Numbered from the stretch's first letter, positions 1-11,967 are shown. The stretch: DNA of 64,000 bases from Symsagittifera roscoffensis (GCF_963678635.1 NC_087065.1:44517430-44581429); one strand, 5' to 3'. Numbers and translations are program-made. Notes: generated by a model not told the origin, from the sequence alone.

Positions 1-445
1 ATAACGTTAGAATCAGCCAACGGCTGCCTATTTGAAGTTGTTACGTGAAAATTGATCGACGGTAACGTTCTGAAATTCCTGTCCCTCTATATTTCCGATA
101 TTTAAAACCGCATTGATGTTACTCATCGGTAATGGAAACAGTAACTTACAATTCGCGCTCTGGTCTGTTCACGAGTGACTTGAAATACACATTTTGATCA
201 AGTGACAATTCCTAAACGCGTCGATGAATTTCTTTGCTGCCCATTACTTCTGATGACCTAATTCTCGTTCCCTTACCATATCAAACATTAAGTCATTTTT
301 CCGGTTCCAGGATCCAGTTACTGGCTACCAACGGCTGTAATAGCCTAATAATACTCCCAATTTACGCTACTACGAAAAGACTATCTAATTCCGACCTTAT
401 TGGAGCGTCCCTAACGGGTGGCTTTTTAAATAGTCAACAAGTCCC

Positions 446-1060
446 TTATTTTTCCCCAGGGATATGCTCTATTTCATAATCGAAAAGCAACAAACGATCG
501 ACCCGACGAACTAACCGTGTTTGTGTTGTTTTTAAAATTTTTTCTTCTGACAAGCAAGATAATAGCGCTTTATGGTCCGTAACAATCTTGAACGGTGCCC
601 CAAACAAGTAGTTCTGGAAATGAGTCATCGCCGAAACAACCACTAACAGTTCTAACTCATGAGTTCAGTATTTCAGCTCAGCCTCATTTAGGAACCTCGA
701 GGCCCAAGAAATGGGTTTCGAGCCGTCGGTATGAAGTTGCTCTAAAGCGGCCCACACTCCTTGCTGGGATGAGTCTCATTTTATCCTTGATTGTTTTTGG
801 ACATTGAAATGGTGGTTTTGAACGAGAGTCCCATCCGTTTTTTTCAAATTCGGCAAAAGCCTGTTCATGATTAGAACTCCGTGCAAACCTTGAACGTTCC
901 TTCATCAAGTTTCAAAAGGGTTCCGTTGTTGCCGCGAGATTTGAAATAAATCGAATGAATTGGTTTATTGACCCAATCAGTGAACGGATATCGGTAATTT
1001 TTTCTGGTTTTTCCTTATTGGACAGTCGAACTCCAGCCACTCTACTTCTTTTACAAAGAA
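446..1060 (-). pseudogene. RNase H and connection domain of gypsy pol, broken
   Basis: The minus-strand segment 446-643 holds a typical gypsy RNase H end: FKIVTDHKALLS, then a DRLLLFDYEIEHIPG stretch, the region just before the integrase in such polyproteins. The segment upstream on the same strand (about 1060-684) reads as the RT-RNase H connection, including a SLIGSINQFIRFI-like stretch and ERSRFARSSNHEQAFAEFEK. Stops and at least one frame change separate the two, so this is a relic. Its role in a live element would be removal of RNA from the RNA/DNA hybrid. Confidence 0.7.
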
Positions 1061-1335
1061 CGCACATTTGCTTCATGTAAATGCAGCTTTACTAGTGTTT
1101 AGTTTGTTCAGGACGTTTGTAATTTCACGCTAACATCTCCAGACCCTCTGGTTGCAACTTAAATATCATCTAGGTAAACATGCACTCCCGTCAAATGCCC
1201 AACATGGAATTCATTACCCGCTGAAACTCGTTTGGCATATCAACTAAACCGTGGAACCCCGTTTTTAAGCGGTACAAAACGTATACTTCCCCCTACTACA
1301 CTGAAGTTTCATTGGCAACTCATTTTTTCATTCAA

Positions 1336-1590
1336 TTACATCTGATAATATGCGCTTTCAAAATCATTATTCGAAAACCATATTGTTGCATCTGTATCAC
1401 CGCTTATGGTCAAAGCCACATTATCTACCAACTCAGTCAAAATTGGCATTTGACATCGTTTTCGATAAATCTGTTTATTGATTAATTTCAAGTTTACGAC
1501 AAATTCAACTGATCCATCCGTTACGACCGTCGGCAAGACGAAACAGTTCTCTGTGCATTTAACCAACGAAACAGTTTGTCCGTCCTTCAA
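1336..1590 (-). pseudogene. Reverse transcriptase fingers/palm fragment of gypsy pol
   Basis: An 84-residue open segment matches the N-terminal half of a gypsy reverse transcriptase: FVLPTVVT, then VVNLKLINKQIYRKRCQMP and IWFSNNDFESAYYQM. These correspond to the family pattern of a nucleotide-binding basic patch followed by the first catalytic aspartate segment (FS.LD...AY.Q). The position of the usual first catalytic Asp reads ND here. The second catalytic motif (x-x-DD) was not found in the same frame. It is a fragment of the element covering 1-3121. Confidence 0.7.
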
Positions 1591-2172
1591 TAAATTCTCG
1601 ATTGTCTCTCCAACCTTAGTTAAGACATGTATCGGAACTCGCTAGCCCTTAGCTTGTATATGTCGTAGCGGTTGATGTTAATGAGTTCTTGCTTCACAAT
1701 TTTTAAGCAAACTTCGTTCAAACACATTTTCAAATTCCCTAAAAAACATTTGATGTACTTACGTTGAATGGACGAGTAATCTATTCGCCTCTGGTCTTGT
1801 GGCCCCTAATAGCATGATTCACATCTCGTGAAACTCGCTTTTGGCGCACTTCAATCCCCAAGACGGCAATATGTTTTTTTAAGGATGTACTTCTGGCCTC
1901 CGTCGGTAATGAACAATACCGCACCTTCGGAAATCCAGCACTTGGTTTCATTTCGGACCACATTTCGTCCGATGATTTCGCGCTATAGAAGACGTTGCGA
2001 AGATCAATCGGATCTGCTTTTACTGCTAGGTATCGGTCCTAACTTTTGAGTTTGTGAAGCTTTTTATGAGAAAATAACAAGACATGCCTGGCACAATCAG
2101 TTTGTAATTTCCGTTTCCCACTGGTTTTTGCCTATTCGCATCCTGTACAATTTTCGATTATTTTTTCTTGCC

Positions 2173-3121
2173 TTATGGCAAACACTCCTCTTCTATTTGC
2201 TTTTCCAATTTATGGATCACGTTTGTTTCGAATTGAATGAAATCATAGAAATCGTCGATCTGATTCACCACAGCCTTCTTGCAAAGCATAGCAAATTCAC
2301 CCCTTCCACTGCAGTTGTTACAGATGAAGTTCTTTGGTGGACAATTCTCCCGTTGGTTTGGCTTCAACCAAATTCCACAATTGGACGTTTGTCTGATCTT
2401 TGCCCATCAATATTGCTCACTGGTTTTTTTAAATCTCCTTCCTGATTGTTTCCGTTGGCGTTCTGTCGCCCCTAATAAAACTTGTTTCGACCGAACCCGC
2501 GCTTTTGTACATTATGTCTCCTCTTTCTCTCGCCACAGCAAATTGAAGGGCATCGTTGGGACTCATCGTGTTCTTGCAAAGCTGTTTTCTCACCTCCTCA
2601 TGCTCCAAAAAGATCTCGATCGATCCTTCCTTGGGGCCAAAAGTACAGCATTTGGCTAGTTCACTGAGAGCTCCAAAAACATTCTCCATTTCTTCGTTAA
2701 ATCACTGTTTACGAACACACATGATGAAACAACAGTTAGTACGTTCGGTTTTAGATAGAACGCATCCGTTGCCAATTTCCATAAATCGGCAACAGTAATA
2801 TCCACAATATTACTAATTGATATTTGTGAAAAAGTATCGTTGTCCCTGCTTCCCCAACTATAAGAACAATTTCGATTTCAGATGTTTATCTGCCTCTCCT
2901 CCCGTGCTTCCGCTGGAAAACGGTTTCTCTTCATCCGAGCGGCGAGTATCCTCCTCTCTCCAGTCTTGTATCACATCTGCATTGCAAGCCTCTCTGTCCG
3001 CGTGCACATGGGCTTCTTTAGTACCCGCCGGCTCTTGTAATATCGGATACATATTTTCTGTTGTGGGACTAACTTCTAGAAAATCCTCAAGGTCGATCTC
3101 CTCCTTGACATTGACCACCAA
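2173..3121 (-). pseudogene. Gag remnant with a mutated zinc knuckle
   Basis: Three open segments in different frames (3121-2858, 2689-2429 and 2367-2173) look like gag of the same gypsy relic. The middle one has the helical LSELAKCC...EEVRKQLCKNT...DALQFAVARERG pattern seen before the nucleocapsid in this lineage. The last has a CCHC-like knuckle, CNNCSGRGEFAMLC, where the expected His is Glu, so zinc binding is probably lost. The acidic segment 3121-2858 is only tentatively gag or pre-gag. Confidence 0.55.
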
Positions 3122-3962
3122 ATGGAATTTTTGAGCCCATTTTTCCCAAGGGACCGGCGATTCCTGAGAAGGGCCATGTCAGATCGCATTCAGCCCACGG
3201 TAGCTAGATTCAGTTGCTGGCTGCGCCATGTTGAAGTATTTCTAGCCTCTGTATAGGAATAAGCTATGTTTAACAAAGCAGTTGAGAAGGGATAACGTTT
3301 TGAACTCTCTAGGACACGTTCGCCACTGGCGATACGCAATACCAACGTTCTCTATAACTTTGACCTTGATCAGGTTGCATAAACACCATACAGAATAATG
3401 TTTTCAAAATAATTACTTTACTAGTTTGACAGTCTCCACTACTTGTTGCACCTTAAATATGGCGTTTATGAACATTTCAAGGTTTTCTCAAAATTTATCA
3501 AACAAGATTTGTCAGAGAAATTTATAATAGAGAGATTTTTTTTTAAAATGCAATTACGGTTAAACCATATCAACAACTTTCTTCAACCAAGGAAGAAGAG
3601 CATGAGAATATTGTTCACAACTGTATTTATAAGTCTTCTTATCGGCTCTTTTTCACTCCCCCGCCACGTCGCAATTTTTCAATTTCATAATGTAAAACAA
3701 TAACTATGGTCTCAGAGTTGCATTACTATTCGTCATCATCATCACGGTTGCTTTTTCAGACACCTCTTCTTGTTCTTTTTCTTTGTTTTTGTGGTGCTAA
3801 TTACAATTATGAATTCAAATTTCAACTAAACCTGAAAGAGGACTCGATAAGTGCTCCATGTGGCTTTTTGGCGTAAAAAGTAGATTAAGCGGGGAACACT
3901 GATTCACTCACAGTATTCCTCTCGTGCCGTATGTAAAACGCAGCGGAGCATATACTTGCCAA
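3122..3962. other. Non-coding AT-rich stretch
   Basis: I see no supported gene here. A short plus-strand frame starting at 3601 begins with a signal-peptide-like hydrophobic run (MRILFTTVFISLLIGSF) but continues only about 20 residues and has no recognisable partner exon. Confidence 0.5.
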
Positions 3963-4373
3963 CGCTTGTTCCGAATTGTCGCTTGTAAAGAATTTTCGCT
4001 TGTTAATAATTGTCGCCTGCTACTAATTGTCGCTTGTAACGAATTGTCGCCTGCTTCTAATTGTCGCGTGTAACGAATTGTCACTTGTAACGAATTGTCG
4101 CATGTAACGAATTGTCGCTTGTTAATAATTGTCACTTGTAACGAATTGTCACTTGTAACGAATTGTCGCTTGTAACGAATTGTCGCTTGTTAATAATTGT
4201 CGCTGGTAACGAATTGTCGCCTGTTACGAATTGTCGCTTGTAACTAATTGTCGCTTGTTACGAATTGTCGCTTGTAACGAATTGTCGCCTGTTACGAATT
4301 GTCGCTCGTAATGAATTGTCTCCTGTTACGAATTGTCGCTCGTAATGAATTGTCTCCTGTTACGAATTGTCGC
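3963..4373. repeat. 17-bp minisatellite, about 24 copies
   Basis: The unit is close to TGTCGCTTGTAACGAAT and recurs head to tail with many point variants (CGCCTGCTACT, CGCTTGTTAAT). At the right end a 34-bp double unit with CGCTCGTAATGAATTGTCT is repeated twice, showing local expansion of a higher-order unit. The open frame on the minus strand across this block is a product of the repetition, not a gene. Confidence 0.95.
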
Positions 4374-4384
4374 CCTGCCTTTTT

Positions 4385-4387
4385 TCA

Positions 4388-4418
<31 letters not shown>

Positions 4419-4424
4419 ACCCGG
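4385..4424. repeat. Poly-C followed by a (CA)n microsatellite
   Basis: A run of more than a dozen C residues passes directly into alternating CA. C-rich runs recur at about 4497-4520 and 4700-4711. Such tracts are prone to length error in assembly. Confidence 0.95.
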
Positions 4425-4684
4425 CCTTGAAAAAATAGCATGGTGAACTAATCAACATTTGTGAACTTATTTGGTATCTAAGCCTCTCCCCCTTACCCCC
4501 CCCCTCCCCTCCTCACCTCCCCTAAGTATCAATTGTCTGGTCCAACGATTGTTTTTACAAGATAAGGTATGAAAATCAAATGTTTGCCAAGACCTGATAG
4601 TCCGCTTATCAAATTTTGTAACAATCGAGCAAAATATTATTTATAAAATTTGGCAGAATTGTTCTTCATACCTTTACATCGTAA

Positions 4685-4908
4685 GGCTCTTTTCCAGTTC
4701 CCCCCCCCCCCTTTCACTATATCGAGTTTTATGTTTGTTTTACGTGTTATTACGGCTAAATGCGTGATTTTACGCTGTAAAGTATGAAGAACAAATCTTT
4801 TCACAGTTGTCGATTTGTTCACCATGCAAAATTTCATTGCATTATGACAACGTTGATTAAGCTTTTCAAAATTTAATTTGAAAGGGGGGGGGGAACTGGA
4901 AAAGAGCC
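4685..4908. mobile_element. Small non-autonomous DNA transposon (MITE), hAT-like
   Basis: Inverted ends of about 28-30 bp start with GGCTCTTTTCCAGTTC and a C-run on the left and mirror as a G-run and GAACTGGAAAAGAGCC on the right. Immediately outside both ends stands the same 8-bp word CATCGTAA (4677-4684 and 4909-4916), a perfect target-site duplication. The 224-bp interior encodes nothing. An 8-bp duplication is typical of hAT-superfamily insertion, though the terminal bases do not settle the superfamily. An inner segment near 4755-4791 resembles 8420-8460 and is inverted relative to the flank at 4661-4681. Confidence 0.75.
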
Positions 4909-4981
4909 CATCGTAATATTACACGTATAGCTATAATAACACGTACGACATCTCTATATAAATAGATATCTCTATATAAAA

Positions 4982-6541
4982 AAGTTTATTTGCTGACCTT
5001 CCTTGGCGGCCACCTTCTCCTGGTGGACACGGGCCTTCCAATTCTCACACTGCTCAACTGTCAACAGCTTCTTATTGTCAGGTTTCCTATCCTGCTGCGG
5101 CTCAGAACTCATGTCTCAATAGCCTTCTACTCACGTTTGCAATTTTGGAAAAATTTATAAATTGCACGTGATGAATTATATCTGGAGCAGCTTGGCTATT
5201 TTTTGGTTTCTGCGTGGTTGTTTTTTCTTCTATTCAAATAAGCATTCTCATTATACAAACGAGGCACTCAAATGATGCTTCAGAACTTCATGCAAACCCG
5301 AAACAGTCAAAGTCACCAAAAAAAGGCTTTCAAACAATTTTAAAGACAAGGATGTCACGCTGGAAATACACTGATTGTTATGAAAAATGTTAGGCTGGCC
5401 CAGGACAACCATGTGTAGTTTTCATGCTTAACCTTGTAAAACCCTCGCTACATGATAAAATTGTTGCGCATGTGAAATGGGTTGGGGGGCGGGGGAGAAC
5501 CCAAAACTGACCCTCATTGAACTCCATAGACAATAGGTTTTGAGCTCGATACCATGTTCCCTAATACTACATTTTGGGACCGATCTTTAAGATATATTGA
5601 AATCAGTTTTTCCGCGTTTCCCTTTAATTCATACGTCCAACATTTCTTTGCAAGAACTCCATAGTCAAATGGTGTCAAAACGGTTTGAAAGATTAAGTGT
5701 TAAACAAGTCAGGGTATTGCTTTGCTTTAAAAATGCCTGATTGCCCATCCCTCCTCTCAATTTAATTTCAAATCTTTACTGATGAGTTACTGGTTTCACC
5801 CGTTCAATTGTTACACAAAGTGACACGCGGGCTGATTTGACTATTCCAAACTTGTTTGGTCTTTATGCAAAACATGGTAAAACCACTCAGTTTACCATGA
5901 AAATGTTGCTTGTGTAAAGTTATCGAAAAAATAAGCGAGCTACATACTTGAGCATGAAACTCAGGGGCGGATCTCAGATTTTCTCATGGGGGGTGCTTTT
6001 CGATGATTTTTTTTAGTTCGACCAAATTGAGTTTTCCGAGCTAACTTAAAACACCCATACAGACCCTCATTTAGCACCGTTTTTTGAGTCGCATGAAAGA
6101 TTTTAAAAACAGGCGGCCAAAAAGGCCATTTTGGGATACTTTTAAAAAAGTTTTGAACCAAATTTACCAGAAAAAAATAGCATATATTGCCAATGTGCCT
6201 GAAATAGTTAGTTAACTGCATCGTAATTTTCGCCTCGTATGATGATACGAATGAATCGATTCTTTTTTGATCCCAGGCTCGACTTTTTGCGGTGATCTAC
6301 TCACGAGTCTGACGATGGACCGACATAACAGTATGCAGCTGTTTATTGACCATTGTATTAGTTCCAACTTTATAAAAAACTGTTTATTTTGGGCTGAAAT
6401 TAAACTTACCATGAAACAGTTACGAGTTTCCCAAAAAAATCATTTGTGTTGATGTTGATTTTTCTAAAGGACAAACTTCGACTTTTAATGATAAATTTCT
6501 GTCAAAGCAGTTAAACGGTGAAAAATTTTATACGGTACTTT
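4982..6541 (+). repeat. 1.56-kb direct repeat, copy 1
   Basis: This sequence recurs at 6615-8174 with a constant offset of 1,633 bp and essentially full identity. I noticed one substitution, G at about 5737 against T at about 7370. It carries no supported gene. Its segment near 5965-6005 (GGGGCGGATC... GGGGGGTGC) looks like a transposon end of a kind common in animal hAT-type elements, but no mirrored end was found. Confidence 0.95.
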
Positions 6542-6614
6542 CAAAGCAGTTAAACGGTGAAAAATTTTATACGGTACTTTATTTTATACGGTACTTAGAA
6601 GGTGGCCGCCAAGG
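6542..6614. repeat. Patchwork junction between the two 1.56-kb copies
   Basis: The 73-bp linker is built of pieces of its neighbours: a 39-40-bp repeat of the end of copy 1, then a shorter repeat (ATTTTATACGGTACTT), then an inverted copy of the first bases of copy 2. That last piece, about 6597-6617, pairs with about 6630-6650 over some 21 bp with a 13-nt loop. Such a fold-back patchwork is typical of template switching during replication repair, or of an assembly artefact. Confidence 0.85.
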
Positions 6615-8174
6615 AAGTTTATTTGCTGACCTTCCTTGGCGGCCACCTTCTCCTGGTGGACACGGGCCTTCCAATTCTCACACTGCTCAACTGTCAACAG
6701 CTTCTTATTGTCAGGTTTCCTATCCTGCTGCGGCTCAGAACTCATGTCTCAATAGCCTTCTACTCACGTTTGCAATTTTGGAAAAATTTATAAATTGCAC
6801 GTGATGAATTATATCTGGAGCAGCTTGGCTATTTTTTGGTTTCTGCGTGGTTGTTTTTTCTTCTATTCAAATAAGCATTCTCATTATACAAACGAGGCAC
6901 TCAAATGATGCTTCAGAACTTCATGCAAACCCGAAACAGTCAAAGTCACCAAAAAAAGGCTTTCAAACAATTTTAAAGACAAGGATGTCACGCTGGAAAT
7001 ACACTGATTGTTATGAAAAATGTTAGGCTGGCCCAGGACAACCATGTGTAGTTTTCATGCTTAACCTTGTAAAACCCTCGCTACATGATAAAATTGTTGC
7101 GCATGTGAAATGGGTTGGGGGGCGGGGGAGAACCCAAAACTGACCCTCATTGAACTCCATAGACAATAGGTTTTGAGCTCGATACCATGTTCCCTAATAC
7201 TACATTTTGGGACCGATCTTTAAGATATATTGAAATCAGTTTTTCCGCGTTTCCCTTTAATTCATACGTCCAACATTTCTTTGCAAGAACTCCATAGTCA
7301 AATGGTGTCAAAACGGTTTGAAAGATTAAGTGTTAAACAAGTCAGGGTATTGCTTTGCTTTAAAAATTCCTGATTGCCCATCCCTCCTCTCAATTTAATT
7401 TCAAATCTTTACTGATGAGTTACTGGTTTCACCCGTTCAATTGTTACACAAAGTGACACGCGGGCTGATTTGACTATTCCAAACTTGTTTGGTCTTTATG
7501 CAAAACATGGTAAAACCACTCAGTTTACCATGAAAATGTTGCTTGTGTAAAGTTATCGAAAAAATAAGCGAGCTACATACTTGAGCATGAAACTCAGGGG
7601 CGGATCTCAGATTTTCTCATGGGGGGTGCTTTTCGATGATTTTTTTTAGTTCGACCAAATTGAGTTTTCCGAGCTAACTTAAAACACCCATACAGACCCT
7701 CATTTAGCACCGTTTTTTGAGTCGCATGAAAGATTTTAAAAACAGGCGGCCAAAAAGGCCATTTTGGGATACTTTTAAAAAAGTTTTGAACCAAATTTAC
7801 CAGAAAAAAATAGCATATATTGCCAATGTGCCTGAAATAGTTAGTTAACTGCATCGTAATTTTCGCCTCGTATGATGATACGAATGAATCGATTCTTTTT
7901 TGATCCCAGGCTCGACTTTTTGCGGTGATCTACTCACGAGTCTGACGATGGACCGACATAACAGTATGCAGCTGTTTATTGACCATTGTATTAGTTCCAA
8001 CTTTATAAAAAACTGTTTATTTTGGGCTGAAATTAAACTTACCATGAAACAGTTACGAGTTTCCCAAAAAAATCATTTGTGTTGATGTTGATTTTTCTAA
8101 AGGACAAACTTCGACTTTTAATGATAAATTTCTGTCAAAGCAGTTAAACGGTGAAAAATTTTATACGGTACTTT
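6615..8174 (+). repeat. 1.56-kb direct repeat, copy 2
   Basis: Second copy of 4982-6541. It begins at AAGTTTATTTGCTGACC and ends at ATACGGTACTTT, after which the sequence becomes unique (ATTTGAAGAAC). Confidence 0.95.
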
Positions 8175-9713
8175 ATTTGAAGAACTTCCGAGAAATATAT
8201 CCAGCTCAGTGGTCATTTTAATTTGAAATGAAGCTAACTAAGGACCAAAAAGCGCTTTACTAGATGAAAAAACGTTGGCATTTATTTTCATTGATCAACC
8301 AAAAAAAGTACATTAGATTAGATAACTTGTAGGACTGTCATATCATTCGCCTTTTTTCCACCCCCTCCCCTGCCTTCTAAATATTCTGTATTTTTAAGCA
8401 TTTGTTATGGGCTGTGTTTGGCTAAATGCGTGATGTTGCGATGCAGAGTATGAAGAACCAATCTCTGCTCACAATTGTTAATTTGTTCACAAGCCGATTT
8501 TTATTAAATTCTTCCCACGTTTTAATAGTTTTTGTTACGACTTTTGTACGGAAATTAACGGGATATTTGTACTCAGCGGGTGGATTTTTTTTCTTCAGAC
8601 AGCAAATTTCAATTTTTTAACTAGCCATTTTCGACGGAGTTTTTTTTATCATTAAAAAAGTATTGTTGTCCTGAGCTTAAATTTGAAAAGATATTTCACC
8701 TTTAACCATATTTCGTATTTCGTTAAGTTACAGAGGTTTAAATATTGCCATTTTAGCCAATTTGGGACAATTAACGCGCGATATATTTCGCGCTATTAAT
8801 GCCCGTACCCAGCAAAGGCTGGTTTTCTAGATAGAAATGTTATATATGTTATCTACCCAAACTTTCTCATTTTTTTCTGTACAGAACTGATCTATTTCTT
8901 TTCTTAGCTGGCAAATAAATCTAGTCTAGAAATTTCTAGTTGGAAAAAAGGGGAAAAAATGATATTTTTGAAAATTAGTTTTTCGAACAAAATTTCTAGT
9001 TTTGTTACGTGTCTTGTTTTTCGATAAATACGAGTTGTCAATTTTCGGGTGAAAAACTTGACCATATGTGAACAAGGTATGCTCGAGTCTGATGATAAGC
9101 AGCCGATATGTTAGCAAGTTAATGCTGCTAATTTTTCTCTCTTTTCATTGTTCAATTATAAACCTTATTGTGTTTTGAATGTTCTTGGCCAATGTAAAAC
9201 ATGTATCTGCATCTAATGGTGCTCACAGATGGCTCATGTCAACATTAAGTCTCTCATAGTGTTCGAGAGAGACACGAGAAGGATTTTATTGGATTTTTGT
9301 GGTCTAAAAAGTCGCAGTTAGGATCTCTCAACATTAACTCTCTCATATGGCTTAAAAATGAATTGATTTCTTAATTTTTTATGGGTGAAAAACTCGAATA
9401 GGCCCTGGAGTACGAAAAAAAGTGGAATACATCTCGTAAGGGACAAATTTTTCAGAAAAAAAAACTGGTAAGAGTCAGAATATCCACGTATCTTGAAATC
9501 TCTTGTAACTTTCAAATTTTTTGATGAGCTAAAGCTTCTCTTGGTGGATTAGATTCAACTAATCTTGTACTTTGTTTTAATATACATGACGCATCCTGGG
9601 ATATACTTGTTGCAGGTGGCTGGCATGTTTTTTGACCACAAAGAAGACATTGGAAAATTTTCAAAAGCAGCTACCTAAATTAACTCCCCCAGTTGCATAG
9701 AATTGAAATTTGT
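8175..9713. other. Non-coding stretch with one dispersed-repeat copy
   Basis: No supported gene. About 8535-8815 is a copy of the dispersed repeat also seen near 39.4, 41.55, 42.9 and 63.9 kb. It contains the shared hairpin GCGCGATATATTTCGCGC at 8776-8793. Confidence 0.7.
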
Positions 9714-9717
9714 GTGA
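9714..9717. other. Target-site duplication, left (GTGA)
   Basis: GTGA lies directly before the left LTR, and GTGA also lies directly after the right LTR (31151-31154). Four-base duplications are usual for Ty3/gypsy-type integrases. This defines the exact ends of the large element. Confidence 0.85.
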
Positions 9718-10127
9718 TGAGTTAGAACCAATGTGGTTAACTCATAGAGTAATTTCGGATAGGGTACACCGTCTGCTCGTCACGCTATCTTATTTTCGGC
9801 CGGATAGATTCGTGCAACTTCTTAGTCTAGTACCGATCCTAATCTTACTCTTATACTTTCTAGTCTCAGGGTGTTTGACTAGTCTCTGCTAGGCTCAATA
9901 GATCTAGGGTATACTAGTTTGTTGCGGCTGCTGAAGTTCTCTTGGAGAGACAACTAATTTCTAAGTTAAATTCAAATCTCTCTGGTGCTGAAATTACAAG
10001 TAATTTCAGCGCTTACAAATAAGTGGGTTGTTAGTTAGATGGATTATGATTGGTTAATATTAAATACTTTACAGTGGTAAAATATCCAATTTATCCAATC
10101 ATAAAATATAGTTCAGATCAGGTTCCA
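9718..10127 (-). repeat. 3' LTR of the giant retrotransposon (410 bp)
   Basis: Nearly identical to 30771-31150. It starts TG and ends CA on the plus strand. It carries a 30-bp segment (about 10020-10050) absent from the other LTR. The minus-strand bases just before it (10128 upward) read CCGGATGGG, a weak purine-rich tract of the sort that primes plus-strand synthesis. The plus-strand open frame across this LTR is accidental. Confidence 0.92.
9987..10010. promoter_or_regulatory. Perfect 11-bp-arm palindrome inside the LTR
   Basis: GCTGAAATTAC and GTAATTTCAGC flank a 2-bp centre. The same structure is in the other LTR at 31040-31063. It could be a protein-binding site or an RNA hairpin; its role is unknown. 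Confidence 0.6.
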
Positions 10128-11967
10128 CCCATCCGGGTTTTACAGAATTTTTAGAATTATCTTTCTGCAATTCAAAGGATGGATGATGAACGTTGGTATT
10201 TGGCGAACATCATATTCTTGTCCGGTTTCTCATGTTAAAGAAGTTCCAGGACGCTGGAGTTAGGGACATCAATCGTTGTGTCATCTTGTGACAACGACTG
10301 TGTTCCCCAATGAATTCAATCTGATTTCAAAATGGTTTGCTATGACGGGTTTTTCTGTATTATGTAGAGAACTTGTTTTGTGTTCAACCTCGTCTGGGAA
10401 TGGCGTGGAGATCGTGTGTGGAAGGGATGCCTCGTAACTCGGATCTGTACGTATACTTGAACATCGAGGTCGTCATTGGTCTAGTTCAATGAAGTCCTCT
10501 TCTGCGAAGTCAAGTCGTACGCTAAATCCTTTGAGTTGTGATTGTGGACAGCATATCGGTTGTGGTTAGCCATTCTTGTTCGAGTGTGATGGAATCACTT
10601 TGTCTTTGGATGTTCGCCTTTGTTGTTGTGTGTTAATCTATATACTGCAAGGTATGATTTACATTTTATAAAATTTTATTAGTTCGGTTTTTTAATCATG
10701 AATTTAGTTAGTTGTTTTCACAAAAGCATTTTGTTTTAGTTCGGTTATTTTGAAGAGTTACTCACCCTTGAGTACCTCTTATTAAAAATAGAAGTGTGGT
10801 CACAAAGCGTAGATGTAGCGCGGTGGGTTAGGCCGGCTATAGAGCATTCTCAGGACGTCCTCTCTGGTGGGTTAGGCCAGGAGTGGGAGTATGATTTCGT
10901 GCTGTTTCTTTGAGAGGTCCTGTTATGTGATAACATTTTATGTTGGGTTTATGTTGGTCTTTCTTATGTTTCTTTGGTTGTGTCCTTTTTTCAAAAATCA
11001 AATTGTTTTTGGTATGGGTTTGTCTTGCGACTTTTTTGTGTTTTATTATTTCTTTCTTGGACTTTATAATAGTCTTTAAAAGAATAAATATTCAGTTTTA
11101 AACTGGGTTAATCCGGTTTGGGTACCGTTGGTTTTCTTTTCTTAGTCAAGCTGTTATTTTATGATTTGTGGTGTTTAGTAAGCTGCGTTGGTTAGTTTGG
11201 TTTAGTGTATAATTCCTTTCCAACCGGGTTAAAGGAAAGTTTGAAACTTGTTATCGCGTGTTAGAGTTGTTGAGTGTTAAAACTTGAAACTCAAAATCAT
11301 TATTTAAACAATTCTTCGTGGGCGAGCTGTGCGAGTTTGGATAGAATTCTTGTGCGAGTGAATGAAAATATCAAAAAAATAGTACTGCATTTTCATTTTA
11401 TCAATTTAATACATAGAATTTCAAATTTACTGCTTTTTTGGGAAAATTTTAAAGTTATAAATTTTAATCGTAATTAAATTTACTGCTTTATGAAGAAACA
11501 ATTTATAAATTAATTTACTACATTTGGTATGAATTTTATTATATTATCTTGTGCAAAGTATTAATGAAGTTTAGAAGAATTTTAACAAGTTTATTTTTTA
11601 TTTTTTTTTCTGTTTTTTGCAGATGATTGTGGTATGAAGACTAGAAATGTAAAAGAAACATGAATATAGAATGGTTAGTACTAATTTGAATTTATTAGTT
11701 AAGAATATTTTAAAATTATACTTACCTGTTAATTGTCTGGGAAAAAGCCGTGGGGGAAGATGTCGTGTATCATGTCCGATGTTGTTAGTAATTTTGCTAG
11801 TATGCGAATGATGTTTTTAGTTTGGAGCAGTGGCCAAAGCAATTGAAGTGCTTTAATGGTTTTTAGTTCTTCGGTGCCTACTGCAATCTCATAAGGTGTG
11901 TTTTGAATGAGGTTATATGTTTTGTGATTATCATTAGTATTGTGAATAAATTCTAATATTGGGATTT
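10128..11967. other. 3' untranslated region of the giant retrotransposon
   Basis: About 1.8 kb between the last extra reading frame and the 3' LTR. I see no conserved frame. GTGGGTTAGGCC occurs twice near 10.82-10.88 kb. The plus strand stays T/G-rich and C-poor as elsewhere in the element. Confidence 0.6.

Larger units (their letters stand above)
1..3121 (-). mobile_element. Decayed Ty3/gypsy-type retrotransposon, left part outside the window
   Basis: Read on the minus strand, recognisable pieces appear in the canonical order gag (about 3.1-2.2 kb), reverse transcriptase (about 1.6-1.3 kb), connection region (about 1.06-0.68 kb) and RNase H (about 0.64-0.45 kb). Each piece is an isolated open segment separated by stops and frame changes, so nothing here can make a full polyprotein. 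The integrase would lie beyond base 1. I found no LTR inside the window. The pieces resemble the gypsy lineage common in invertebrate genomes. The order and spacing are direct evidence; the lineage is inference from motif style. Confidence 0.75.

Noticed and set aside
3601-3703. Signal-peptide-like start MRILFTTVFISLLIG
   Set aside because: Only about 33 codons and no second exon with a recognisable domain, so it cannot be supported as a gene.
3908-4135. 75-codon frame on the minus strand
   Set aside because: Translation of the 17-bp minisatellite.
3963-4373. CRISPR-like array
   Set aside because: Units are head-to-tail with no unique spacers, in eukaryotic DNA. It is a minisatellite.
5961-6412. 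Minus-strand frames of 86 and 66 codons, repeated identically at 7594-8045
   Set aside because: They are identical only because the whole 1.56-kb DNA is duplicated. No domain, and composition fits chance.
9710-9892. Plus-strand frame repeated at 30565-30945
   Set aside because: Lies in the LTRs and is antisense to the element. Its repetition is due to the LTR pair.
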